Part shown: in pieces, positions 1-6,223 of the stretch
Position numbering within the stretch: position 1 is the first letter of the stretch
How the letters are laid out: every line of letters starts with the position of its first letter
From: Anaerotignum sp.
GTDB taxonomy: Bacteria > Bacillota > Clostridia > Lachnospirales > Anaerotignaceae
Reading direction: 5' to 3'
DNA: 7,784 nucleotides
Assembly: GCA_017560955.1 (NCBI GenBank)
Contig: JAFZDV010000127.1
Span: forward strand, 1-7,784
Notes under the pieces: model-generated
Told to the model about the DNA's origin: nothing
The model's input: the letters and a program-made list of their open reading frames with translations, nothing else
Databases searched by the model: none
Program-made: the position numbers and the translations under genes

Positions 1-1044
1 CAGGAAAACAGCCAGAACAACGACACGAACAGGCAGACCATTGTTGGCTCTGCTTATGCTATCAGTGAAGAGACCGAGACATATATCGATGATTTCGGTA
101 TCCAAACGATAGAGAAAAAATATGTGATCCCCTATAACGCAGATATCAAGGATATAGCGCCGGCAACGATCACAACAAACAATGTGCAGTATGCGATCGA
201 CAGCATTGTGAACCCCCAGAACTTTGAAGAAAAGAAACTGGTAAAAGAACAGATCGCAAAAACCGAGGACGAAGCGAAAAAATTCGCTGTAGAACTCGAA
301 TACGATGAACCCGATGGTACAGGCGTATTGACCCTTGACCCGAACTCCGTGAAGGTGGAACTGAACAAAGACGAAAAGATCCCTTCCGGAACCAGCTTTG
401 TAAAGACCTATGATATGGCGATCAAGGATCAGGATAAGATCCCTCAGACACTGAAGTCCAACGGTGTTACATATTATCAGGGTAAGGTTACATGGCAGAA
501 CATGGGCGATCCCGGTACAGGTATCAACGGGACAAATGGTAATAATGCATACGGAACCTATAATACAGTCGCATCCTCTTGGAGAGCGACTGTGTCTTAT
601 TACGGCACAAAATATACAGAAGATAAAGATTACAAAGGCACAGCTACATATGTGGGTAAGATCCTTGCAAAGAACTCCCCCACAAATATTTATGTTGTGA
701 CTTATAAGCCTAATTCCATGGTCGCGAATGCCAGCGGTATTTATTATCAGAACTACATTAATTCCATGTATCAGAAGGAAAATAGCAAACTGGCTGCTTC
801 CGGTGCATCTGATATGATGGGTATGTATTCGTCTGGCTATAGCAGCGGCTGGATGGGCAAGGTGGTCGGTGTATTGGCAGCGTTGTTATTTGCGTTTGTT
901 GGTGCATTGATGTATGTGGCCGTAAAGGTTTGGAAAAAAGTGAATGAAGATCCGGAAGAAGTCGTTGCAACGGTCAATAAGGAAGAGATCCCTGTTGAAC
1001 TGATCGACGGCGAAGATTCCGTTGATTCTGAAACAACGCAGTAA
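1..1044 (+). CDS. Membrane-anchored surface protein, 5' truncated (C-terminal 347 aa)
   Basis: The reading frame is open from base 1 to the TAA at 1042-1044, so the true start lies upstream of the window; the GTG at 124 is merely an in-frame codon. I do not recognise the family. The visible part is a polar region of about 285 residues, rich in Thr, Asn, Tyr and Gly, that looks extracellular. It is followed by a Met/Ser/Tyr/Gly-rich stretch and one hydrophobic helix encoded at about 862-924, then Lys-rich residues (VWKK) and an acidic tail of about 33 residues ending SVDSETTQ. This is type I membrane topology: ectodomain outside, short acidic tail in the cytoplasm. There is no LPxTG-like motif before the helix and the tail is too long for a sorting signal, so it is probably membrane-held rather than sortase-attached. 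The next gene starts 12 bases after the stop, which suggests one transcript with the sortase. Function unknown. Confidence 0.85.
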   Translation, partial: QENSQNNDTNRQTIVGSAYAISEETETYIDDFGIQTIEKKYVIPYNADIKDIAPATITTNNVQYAIDSIVNPQNFEEKKLVKEQIAKTEDEAKKFAVELEYDEPDGTGVLTLDPNSVKVELNKDEKIPSGTSFVKTYDMAIKDQDKIPQTLKSNGVTYYQGKVTWQNMGDPGTGINGTNGNNAYGTYNTVASSWRATVSYYGTKYTEDKDYKGTATYVGKILAKNSPTNIYVVTYKPNSMVANASGIYYQNYINSMYQKENSKLAASGASDMMGMYSSGYSSGWMGKVVGVLAALLFAFVGALMYVAVKVWKKVNEDPEEVVATVNKEEIPVELIDGEDSVDSETTQ

Positions 1045-1056
1045 GGAGGGGTGTAT

Positions 1057-2505
1057 ATGAATCCTATTACAATCCTCGTATTCGCACTTGTTTTAGCACT
1101 TATCATGCTGACTGCTTTTTCTCTGATGATCATTTCAACTGCCTTAAACAAAAAAAATATCAAGTTAGACCTTTTCGCATTTGATTTTAATTTTGGCAAG
1201 TTGAAAAAAGGGAGGATCAGCGATACAAATATTGAACCTGCAGTTATCACATCTGATCTGGAAACTGTTGTTGATGGTACAGATGATATTGAACCTCCTG
1301 CTGCAGAGTCCCCAAAGTCTGATGCATCTGTTGAATGCGGCATTGCAGAAATATCTGGTATCACAGAATTCCAGGATACAAATTTTGTCGATATGAACGA
1401 TTTCCCCGATATGCTGGAAGGATTTGACGAATTTGACGATCTGGACGAGCCCGAGGAAAATGCGAGAAAAAGCGGCAGAGCTGCATTAGTCATGGGCGGA
1501 ATGAAAGACCGTTTCGCACAGGTGCAGAATGATGCTCATGCAAAAGCAATCGAACGCGAAGCGAAAAAAATCCAGGAAGATCTGGAGCTGTATGACCCCG
1601 ACGAAACGATGGAAGAAATGCCAGAAGATTTCGGCGGGAAATTACGGTATTGGTGGCGGAATAACTTTGGTTTCCGTATCGGTGTTTGTGCCGCAGCGAT
1701 TTTCCTGATTTTTGCGGTGGTGTTCTATGGATTCCAGATGCGTGGTTATGTGCCTGCGGATAAAGATGATACGATCGTTGCAGTCACAGATGGAGAAAAA
1801 GACGGCGAGAAGGATACAGAACTCGACCCCGAACTGGAAGAATTCAGACAAACGCTGGATGACGAACTAGCACCTGTTGATGTGGATGCGGGTAGTTTAG
1901 ACGAAGACCCTAACCTTGCGGAGATCGTTACAACAGCCCAGCGTCAGGTGGGCAACACTCCTGCAAACTATACAGGCTCTAATACCACAAGACAGCCCTC
2001 CGGTTCTATCGGTACGATCAGTATTCCATCTATTAACCTGAAAAATGCTCCGGTTATGGGTGGTGTTGAGCTGAGTGATCTGTCTAAAGGTACAGGCCAC
2101 TTTGAGAATACTCCTGTGTTCGACGGCAATGTCGGTATTGCAGGGCATAATAACACACATTTCAAATATCTGGTCAATGTCGATATCGGCGATCAGATCC
2201 AGTACTCTGTAAATGGCGTGACTCGTACATATCAGGTGACGGATATGCGAGCGATCTCTGATACTGACTGGGGCGTTTTTACAGATTATGGTGATAATCG
2301 TCTGACGCTGGTGACTTGTGAGCATCTGGTGCCTAATCGCAGGATTGCAGTAACAGCGATTCAGGTTGGTTCTGACAGCGGTACTTCTAGCGGCAGAGTA
2401 TATACTGGCAAGGTAAATAGCTCTTTCCATCAGGATAGCGGTGATTATCATGATGCCGGTTCTGGCTACACAGATTATATCGGTGTGTTCACAGGCAATA
2501 ACTAA
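1057..2505 (+). CDS. Class D-like sortase with two TM helices and a large acidic cytoplasmic region
   Basis: This is a cysteine transpeptidase of the sortase family (peptidase C60), which joins surface proteins to the wall or to each other outside the membrane. I chose ATG 1057 (482 aa) because AAGGAGG at 1043-1049 lies 7 bases before it; GTG 1051 would be only 1 base from that site. Residues 3-27 form a first helix. Residues 28-205 are strongly acidic and include a charged, probably helical stretch at about 150-185. Residues 208-227 form a second helix. A Thr/Asn-rich linker leads to the sortase domain at about 316-438. The catalytic set is visible: His364 in AGHNNTH, Cys421 in TLVTCEH and Arg429 in NRRIAV. 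GTGHFENT followed by DGN and AGHN resembles clostridial class D sortases. About 44 Ser/Gly/Tyr-rich residues follow the domain. Ordinary sortases have one N-terminal helix and little cytoplasmic sequence, so the extra helix and acidic loop are unusual. It is followed by a terminator. Confidence 0.93.
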   Translation: MNPITILVFALVLALIMLTAFSLMIISTALNKKNIKLDLFAFDFNFGKLKKGRISDTNIEPAVITSDLETVVDGTDDIEPPAAESPKSDASVECGIAEISGITEFQDTNFVDMNDFPDMLEGFDEFDDLDEPEENARKSGRAALVMGGMKDRFAQVQNDAHAKAIEREAKKIQEDLELYDPDETMEEMPEDFGGKLRYWWRNNFGFRIGVCAAAIFLIFAVVFYGFQMRGYVPADKDDTIVAVTDGEKDGEKDTELDPELEEFRQTLDDELAPVDVDAGSLDEDPNLAEIVTTAQRQVGNTPANYTGSNTTRQPSGSIGTISIPSINLKNAPVMGGVELSDLSKGTGHFENTPVFDGNVGIAGHNNTHFKYLVNVDIGDQIQYSVNGVTRTYQVTDMRAISDTDWGVFTDYGDNRLTLVTCEHLVPNRRIAVTAIQVGSDSGTSSGRVYTGKVNSSFHQDSGDYHDAGSGYTDYIGVFTGNN

Positions 2506-2522
2506 ATAAATGCAGTAGTTAT

Positions 2523-2556
2523 ACTTTGGTCAATCATTTGCCAAAGTTCTTTTTTT
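2523..2556 (+). terminator. Rho-independent terminator after the sortase gene
   Basis: ACTTTGG (2523-2529) pairs with CCAAAGT (2541-2547), with a possible T-G pair inside at 2530/2540 and a 9-base loop. A run of seven T at 2550-2556 follows directly. It begins 17 bases after the sortase stop. The same arms recur at 3779-3803 without a T run. Confidence 0.75.
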
Positions 2557-2584
2557 ATCCAAAAACCCGAAAGGAGGGGAGAGG

Positions 2585-2866
2585 ATGCCAAAGGATAAAT
2601 GGCTCATTATCATCAGACAGAATCCGAGATTTTGTTTGATGACTCTTATAGTTATATCGGTGGGATTGATGCTTTGGCTGAACAATGGTGTATTTATTGT
2701 TTTGGCCGCTATTTTCACCTTCCTCTATTTCGGTCTATGGCTCAAAGATAATACGCGGGCTTTTCTGAACTGGATTCAGAGAGCCAAAGGCGATTTCGCT
2801 ATTTTTGGCGAATACGCTGATCGTTTCGCAGATATGTTCTTGAAGAACAAGGAAGGCAAAAGGTGA
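2585..2866 (+). CDS. Small two-helix membrane protein (93 aa)
   Basis: The ATG at 2585 is preceded by AAGGAGG at 2571-2577 with 7 bases between, a strong and well placed site. The product has a basic N-terminus (MPKDKWLIIIRQNPRF), hydrophobic helices at about 17-32 and 36-53, and a charged C-terminal part with a possible amphipathic helix (about 55-88) ending in KNKEGKR. Both ends are probably cytoplasmic by the positive-inside rule. I see no enzymatic motif and do not recognise a family. The following gene begins 7 bases after this stop, and its ribosome binding site (AGGTGA, 2861-2866) overlaps this gene's last codons, so the two are very likely co-translated. That pairs this protein with a secreted stalk-domain protein; a role in its membrane handling is only a guess. 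Confidence 0.8.
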   Translation: MPKDKWLIIIRQNPRFCLMTLIVISVGLMLWLNNGVFIVLAAIFTFLYFGLWLKDNTRAFLNWIQRAKGDFAIFGEYADRFADMFLKNKEGKR

Positions 2867-2873
2867 ATTAAGA

Positions 2874-3713
2874 ATGAAAAAGGGATTTCGATTTTACGCA
2901 CTTTTTAGTGTATTGATAACCTCTCTTGCATTTTCTCCAGTATGTGCTTTTGCCGATGACGGGTATTCGGTACAGTATTTTGACAGTGAAGCGGATTATT
3001 TCGCAAATGCTGGCGGCAGCAGTTATTCCAACAGCTATAACGATAGTTATTCCAGCGGGGATTATTACGACTACTCTTCCGACTATACCGATTATTCTAC
3101 GGAAACGCTGTATAACGGTAATTACACAGATACGATCTATACAGAAAGCTACGGGGATTATACCGTTGACGGATATTACGAAAACGGCAGTTCTTCCCTT
3201 GGCTCTGATATTGTATATGGTTCTTCTTCTACACCGACAACAAGACTATGGTCAGACGAACCGTTGGTGAATACTGTTACAGCGAATCAGTATCGTGTTA
3301 GAAATGAAAAGAAACCTATCACGATCAAGATTAATGGTGAAAAATATACACCCAGGGATACACAGCCATTACTGATTGATGGCAGAGTTTTTGTTCCTCT
3401 TCGTTTTGTAGTGGAACAGCTGGGTTATACAGTGAGCTGGGACAGCGAAGAAATGATCGCTGAGATCAATGACGGTGCAATTGTTGTTGAAGTTGGCTCC
3501 TATACCATGTGGAAATATGACGGTATGACGATTCCTACAGATGTACCACCTTTCCTGTATCAGGGTACATTGATGGTGGGTCTGCGTCAGATCGGCAATG
3601 CACTGAATTATAAGGTCGGCTGGGATGAAGCGAACAGGGTAGTATCCCTGGATAGAGCGAAGCCTAATTATGACCTGAAACAGCATAACGTATTCGACAG
3701 AAGCGTTTACTAA
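2874..3713 (+). CDS. Secreted tyrosine-rich protein with stalk (copper amine oxidase N-type) domain
   Basis: A 279-residue exported protein. Residues 1-27 form a signal peptide: basic MKKGFR, a hydrophobic core and probable cleavage after AFA27 before DDGY. Residues 31-115 are low-complexity, rich in Tyr, Ser, Asp and Gly; I count 19 Tyr in these 85 residues. A short Ser/Thr linker leads to a stalk domain at about 149-262 of the copper-amine-oxidase-N type (PF07833-like). Its hallmark is DGRVFVPLRFVVEQLGYTV followed by SWD, and a second degenerate half repeats the pattern (YQGTLMVGLRQIGNALNYKV, then GWD). Such domains are common in secreted clostridial proteins and are thought to mediate wall or protein contacts; the name does not imply copper chemistry. 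There is no C-terminal sorting signal or helix, so it is probably secreted or held non-covalently. The Tyr-rich segment is unlike anything else in the window. Confidence 0.88.
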   Translation: MKKGFRFYALFSVLITSLAFSPVCAFADDGYSVQYFDSEADYFANAGGSSYSNSYNDSYSSGDYYDYSSDYTDYSTETLYNGNYTDTIYTESYGDYTVDGYYENGSSSLGSDIVYGSSSTPTTRLWSDEPLVNTVTANQYRVRNEKKPITIKINGEKYTPRDTQPLLIDGRVFVPLRFVVEQLGYTVSWDSEEMIAEINDGAIVVEVGSYTMWKYDGMTIPTDVPPFLYQGTLMVGLRQIGNALNYKVGWDEANRVVSLDRAKPNYDLKQHNVFDRSVY

Positions 3714-3718
3714 ACACG

Positions 3719-3742
3719 AACGATTGGAATGATCGGTTTTTT
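3719..3742 (+). terminator. Weak candidate terminator after the stalk-domain gene
   Basis: AACGAT (3719-3724) can pair with ATCGGTT (3732-3738) with one bulged G, closing a 5-7 base loop. Six T at 3737-3742 overlap the end of the stem. It lies 6 bases after the stop codon. The bulge and short stem make it weaker than the other two terminators. Confidence 0.4.
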
Positions 3743-3777
3743 CGACAGGCAAATAGCCAATCGGCGCACAATAAACG

Positions 3778-3804
3778 AACTTTGGTAAATGGTTTACCAA
3801 AGTT
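3778..3804 (+). repeat. Perfect 12-bp inverted repeat, second copy of the ACTTTGG palindrome
   Basis: AACTTTGGTAAA (3778-3789) and TTTACCAAAGTT (3793-3804) form a perfect 12-bp stem with a 3-base loop (TGG). Aligned with the hairpin at 2523-2547, both are 25 bases long with identical outer arms (ACTTTGGT and CCAAAGT), and the middle ten bases match at six positions. No T run follows; instead the ribosome binding site AAAGGGG (3809-3815) of the next gene begins 4 bases later. It is therefore not an ordinary terminator. It could be an operator, an RNA-processing or stabilising hairpin, or a dispersed repeat. Confidence 0.75.
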
Positions 3805-3822
3805 TCAGAAAGGGGTTTATCA

Positions 3823-4236
3823 ATGAAAGATTTTTTCGAGACCATCAAAGGCTGCGAAGTCATTGAGTATCATAAAGGGACAGCAAAAGGCAAGTTCCTT
3901 TATTTTTTTCTTTCTTATGTTCCAACACTCCTGATGGTTATTGTTATGTGCGTGACGGTGGAAAAAGCCTATACCATGCTCCGGTATGAGATCGATTATA
4001 CATCAGTACTGTTACGTTGCATTGCGTTCGGCGTTCTGATTCTGATAATGGATGTAATGGCCAGAATCATAAAGGAACAGAGAATGACGGATTTTCAGGA
4101 ATGCTGCATTATTCGTTATACGGCCACCGTTGCTGAGATTGATCGATACTGGATCAAGGAGCAATATAAACTGCAGGAATACGGCGCAGACGGCGCTTGG
4201 ATGGCGACGGAGAAAAAGAAAAGAGAAAGAACATGA
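3823..4236 (+). CDS. Small membrane protein, first of a tandem paralogue pair (137 aa)
   Basis: The ATG at 3823 follows AAAGGGG (3809-3815) by 7 bases. The protein has a short N-terminal segment with DFFETIKGCEVIEYHK (3-18), hydrophobic helices at about 25-45 and 61-80, and a cytoplasmic-looking tail of about 55 residues that is charged and Tyr-rich (EIDRYWIKEQYKLQEY) and ends in a basic KKKRERT. No catalytic motif or known family is evident. The N-terminal motif, two-helix layout and tail pattern recur in the next gene, so these are paralogues. The stop (TGA 4234-4236) overlaps the next start as ATGA, which implies translational coupling. The tail has two adjacent Cys (CC at 94-95). Function unknown; a membrane-bound accessory or regulatory partner for the surface proteins around it is only inference from context. 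Confidence 0.82.
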   Translation: MKDFFETIKGCEVIEYHKGTAKGKFLYFFLSYVPTLLMVIVMCVTVEKAYTMLRYEIDYTSVLLRCIAFGVLILIMDVMARIIKEQRMTDFQECCIIRYTATVAEIDRYWIKEQYKLQEYGADGAWMATEKKKRERT

Positions 4237-4682
4237 AAATTAACGGTATGGATTATTTGAACTCCTTTCATGGCTGCCAGGTGATAGATTATCGGTTGGT
4301 GAAGCGGTTTAAAGGTCAACTGGAGGGGAAGAATAGATATTTCTATGGTGCTGTGATAACAGAGATTATAGGCAGTATTCTTTCTATAGTGTTGCTGTTT
4401 GACATTCTTGTAGGTGTTATGGTATCTAAACCTTTCCCTCACGCTTCTGCTATATCATTTTTGATATGTGTTTGTATGATGCTTGTGGCTAAAGTATATT
4501 ACGAGCGCAATTCTTTCGTGATTGCAGAATATACCCTGCAGATCGATGAATGGTTCTCCGAGGAGGAGCGGAATAAGATCCTGCAGGACTTCTATCTGAA
4601 GTCTGATGCGCGGCGAGTAAAAAGCAAAAACACAGGAGTTCTATTGATTGCTTATCCCAAATCGAAAGGAGGGTTAGAATGA
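4233..4682 (+). CDS. Small membrane protein, second of the tandem paralogue pair (149 aa)
   Basis: I place the start at ATG 4233, which overlaps the previous stop as ATGA. The ATG at 4197 lies inside the previous gene and would add only 12 highly charged residues. No strong ribosome binding site precedes 4233 (only AGAGAAAG-type purines), consistent with coupled re-initiation. The sequence DYLNSFHGCQVIDYRL (7-22) matches DFFETIKGCEVIEYHK of the preceding protein, giving the shared pattern D-[FY]-[FL]-x-x-[IF]-[KH]-G-C-[EQ]-V-I-[ED]-Y. Helices lie at about 37-64 and 71-87. The tail contains IAEYTLQIDEWFSEEERNKI, resembling the IDRYW region of its paralogue, then a short extra C-terminal segment (VLLIAYPKSKGGLE). 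Its stop again overlaps the next start as ATGA at 4679-4682. Family not recognised. Confidence 0.82.
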   Translation: MKINGMDYLNSFHGCQVIDYRLVKRFKGQLEGKNRYFYGAVITEIIGSILSIVLLFDILVGVMVSKPFPHASAISFLICVCMMLVAKVYYERNSFVIAEYTLQIDEWFSEEERNKILQDFYLKSDARRVKSKNTGVLLIAYPKSKGGLE

Positions 4683-4834
4683 GAGACAAAGAAATCATTT
4701 TGGATGAAAAAGAGAGTGCTATCTCCGATTTTGCAATGGCATTGCTTGGAATCTTAGCTCTCATTCCCATCCTATATGTGTTTAGGTTGGTGCTTTTGTC
4801 GATTGCAAATGGCACTCTTTTTTGGCCCATATAA
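4679..4834 (+). CDS. Very small membrane protein (51 aa)
   Basis: ATG 4679 overlaps the preceding stop (ATGA) and is preceded by AAAGGAGGG at 4665-4673, one of the best ribosome binding sites in the window, so this short frame is very probably translated. It ends at TAA 4832-4834. The product begins with a charged segment (MRDKEIILDEKE), continues with one hydrophobic helix at about 18-43 (broken by Pro30 and Arg36) and ends NGTLFWPI. It is the last gene of a three-gene coupled set of small membrane proteins. No family is recognised. A single-helix accessory subunit for the two preceding proteins is plausible but unproven. Confidence 0.72.
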   Translation: MRDKEIILDEKESAISDFAMALLGILALIPILYVFRLVLLSIANGTLFWPI

Positions 4835-4873
4835 GCCGTGAAAAATCGGTTGAAAAAATATTTATTTCCAAAT

Positions 4874-4893
4874 CCCCAATTCGGTATTTGGGG
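4874..4893 (+). promoter_or_regulatory. Operator-like inverted repeat before the CHAP gene
   Basis: CCCCAA (4874-4879) and TTGGGG (4888-4893) form a 6-bp inverted repeat with an 8-base spacer. It ends 2 bases before the proposed extended -10. An overlapping alternative pairing also exists: CCAAAT (4868-4873) with ATTTGG (4886-4891). No T run follows, so it is not a terminator. Its position suits a regulator-binding site, but no regulator is encoded in the window. Confidence 0.4.
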
Positions 4894-4895
4894 TG

Positions 4896-4904
4896 TGATA
4901 AAAT
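4896..4904 (+). promoter_or_regulatory. Candidate extended -10 promoter element for the CHAP gene
   Basis: TGATAAAAT fits an extended -10 (TG-N-TAAAAT, five of six bases to TATAAT). It lies 35 bases before the ATG at 4939. No good -35 is found at 16-18 bases upstream; TTGAAA at 4850-4855 is too far. The extended -10 could compensate for this. It lies in the 104-base gap between the 51-residue gene and the CHAP gene, where a new transcript would be expected. Confidence 0.38.
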
Positions 4905-4938
4905 ACAGGGTAATAGAACAGAAAGGAGCTGAGTGGAA

Positions 4939-6171
4939 ATGAAGAGGAAAAAAATGGCAACAGTAGCACTGGCTGCGGTAATGGCGCTGACAGCAGTTGG
5001 TGGTTTTACAGTATACGGTGCTTCTGATACAAAAACTGCAACACTGAATAATGCGCAGGTACGTTTTAATAACGGTAAGGTGCAGACCATTCAGTGCTAT
5101 AATATCGATGGATTTAACTTTGTAAGAGCCAGAGATATTACAAATAATCTGGGTATGGCGGTAGGTGCAATCCAAAATGGTGATACTGGTGTTATGGTAC
5201 ATCCTTACCAGGCACCTACATCTAATGCTGCACCCGAAAAGTTGACACAGCAGTCTGCAAAGGTAAAAGTAGTAGAAGGCAACTTGATTTATGATGGTTG
5301 GGTTTCCAAAGCTGAATGCTTCCTGTTGAATGGCAGATACTACTTTAAACTTGCTGATTTTGCAAATGCCGCAAATACACAGCTGGATGTAGCGCTGGAA
5401 ACAGTTGAATTTGAGGCAAAAGGCGAATATGCCAAAACTCCTTATATGGCTACACACAACGGCATTGAAGTTGTTTGGAACAACGATACAAAAGTGATCG
5501 ACGTAAATAAAACAACAACCGATCTGCAGCAGTTCTTTAACGACATTCGTGGTGGTAAGGTACCTACAGTCAAACCCGATAAGGAAGCGGCAAACAAGGA
5601 TGAAGTAAAAGAATCCGCAGCGGATAAAGAAGTTAAGTTCAAAGCAAGCGGTGTACTGACTTCTGCACCCAAAGAAGGTGCTGTTCTGGCAGATATTCTG
5701 CTCGATAATAGTGAAGGTGCATATCTGGCAAATGGCAGTGTAAACTGGGATAATCTGACTGGCCCTTATAACCATGGCAGTGAAAGAACTTTCGGTCAGT
5801 GTACATGGTATGCTCACGGCAGATTTATTGAAACTTATGGCGATATGATTCTCGATAATGTCTACAGACGTGGTGAGGATTTAGCGGCATGGGTAAAAAG
5901 TGCGCAGGATGATAGATGTCCTGATTTAGACGGTATAACAGATCCAAATGCAGTTGTACCCGGATGTCTGGCAGTATTCGAAGGTCATGTACTGTTTGTA
6001 GAATGGGTAGACTATAATACAGACGGTGATCCTGTAAAAGTTTATTTTACAGAAGCAAATACACAGCATAACGGCACTTATTATCCCGATAAAGATACAA
6101 AAGTAAAGGTAATGGATTTGGATGATTTCATTAAAAGACAGCCTTTCGTTGGTTATGTAATTGTGAAATAA
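4939..6171 (+). CDS. Secreted CHAP-domain protein with N-terminal stalk-like domains
   Basis: ATG 4939 (410 aa) is preferred to GTG 4933: GGAG at 4925-4928 lies 10 bases before the ATG but only 4 before the GTG, and ATG gives a typical signal peptide (MKRKKM, hydrophobic 7-26, cleavage near YGA28). Residues 36-90 resemble a stalk domain (YNIDGFNFVRARDITNNLG). A second similar unit lies at about 113-190 (LLNGRYYFKLADFANA, then WNNDTKVIDVN). A Lys/Glu/Asp/Ala-rich linker at about 205-245 precedes a C-terminal CHAP domain at about 275-410. The expected cysteine-peptidase/amidase residues are present: Cys288 in FGQCTWYAHGR, His350 in FEGHVLFVEW, and Glu372 or Asn374 in FTEANTQ. CHAP enzymes cut peptidoglycan amide bonds, so this is probably a secreted wall hydrolase tethered by its stalk-like units. 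It has its own candidate promoter and a strong terminator, so it may be a single-gene transcript. Confidence 0.92.
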   Translation: MKRKKMATVALAAVMALTAVGGFTVYGASDTKTATLNNAQVRFNNGKVQTIQCYNIDGFNFVRARDITNNLGMAVGAIQNGDTGVMVHPYQAPTSNAAPEKLTQQSAKVKVVEGNLIYDGWVSKAECFLLNGRYYFKLADFANAANTQLDVALETVEFEAKGEYAKTPYMATHNGIEVVWNNDTKVIDVNKTTTDLQQFFNDIRGGKVPTVKPDKEAANKDEVKESAADKEVKFKASGVLTSAPKEGAVLADILLDNSEGAYLANGSVNWDNLTGPYNHGSERTFGQCTWYAHGRFIETYGDMILDNVYRRGEDLAAWVKSAQDDRCPDLDGITDPNAVVPGCLAVFEGHVLFVEWVDYNTDGDPVKVYFTEANTQHNGTYYPDKDTKVKVMDLDDFIKRQPFVGYVIVK

Positions 6172-6191
6172 CGAAATAATCATTGATACTT

Positions 6192-6223
6192 AAAAAAGCG
6201 GACTATTTAGTACCGCTTTTTTT
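6192..6223 (+). terminator. Strong rho-independent terminator after the CHAP gene
   Basis: AAAAAAGCGG (6192-6201) pairs with CCGCTTTTTT (6213-6222), and the loop region can extend the stem further (ACTA/TAGT with one bulged A). Seven T at 6217-6223 provide the U tract, and the A run makes it potentially bidirectional. It lies 20 bases after the stop codon. Confidence 0.88.

Noticed and set aside
124..126. GTG as the start of the first gene
   Set aside because: The frame is open upstream to base 1, and no ribosome binding site precedes this codon (GAGAAAAAATAT).
1051..1056. GTG start two codons before the sortase ATG
   Set aside because: It would sit 1 base from the AAGGAGG site, too close for initiation, while ATG 1057 is ideally spaced.
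837..1493. A 218-codon - strand frame opposite the first gene and the sortase
   Set aside because: Ser-rich product opposite two clear + strand genes, spanning their junction; no independent support.
2941..2947. Possible lipoprotein cysteine (SPVC) in the stalk protein signal peptide
   Set aside because: The residues before Cys24 do not fit a lipobox (no Leu-x-[AG]-Cys pattern), and a normal AFA cleavage site follows three residues later.
4197..4232. Upstream ATG extending the second paralogue by 12 residues
   Set aside because: It adds only a charged stretch encoded within the previous gene. The ATGA overlap at 4233 restores alignment of the N-terminal motif with the paralogue.
4489..5817. 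A 442-codon open frame on the - strand opposite the CHAP gene and the paralogue region
   Set aside because: It covers parts of three well supported + strand genes and their gap, its product is Cys- and Ile-rich without domain logic, and no suitable ribosome binding site or signal was seen. It is the complement of real coding sequence.
6183..6211. TTGATA and downstream TTTAGT as a promoter for the adhesin
   Set aside because: The -10 match is poor and lies inside the terminator hairpin, so transcripts would start within it.
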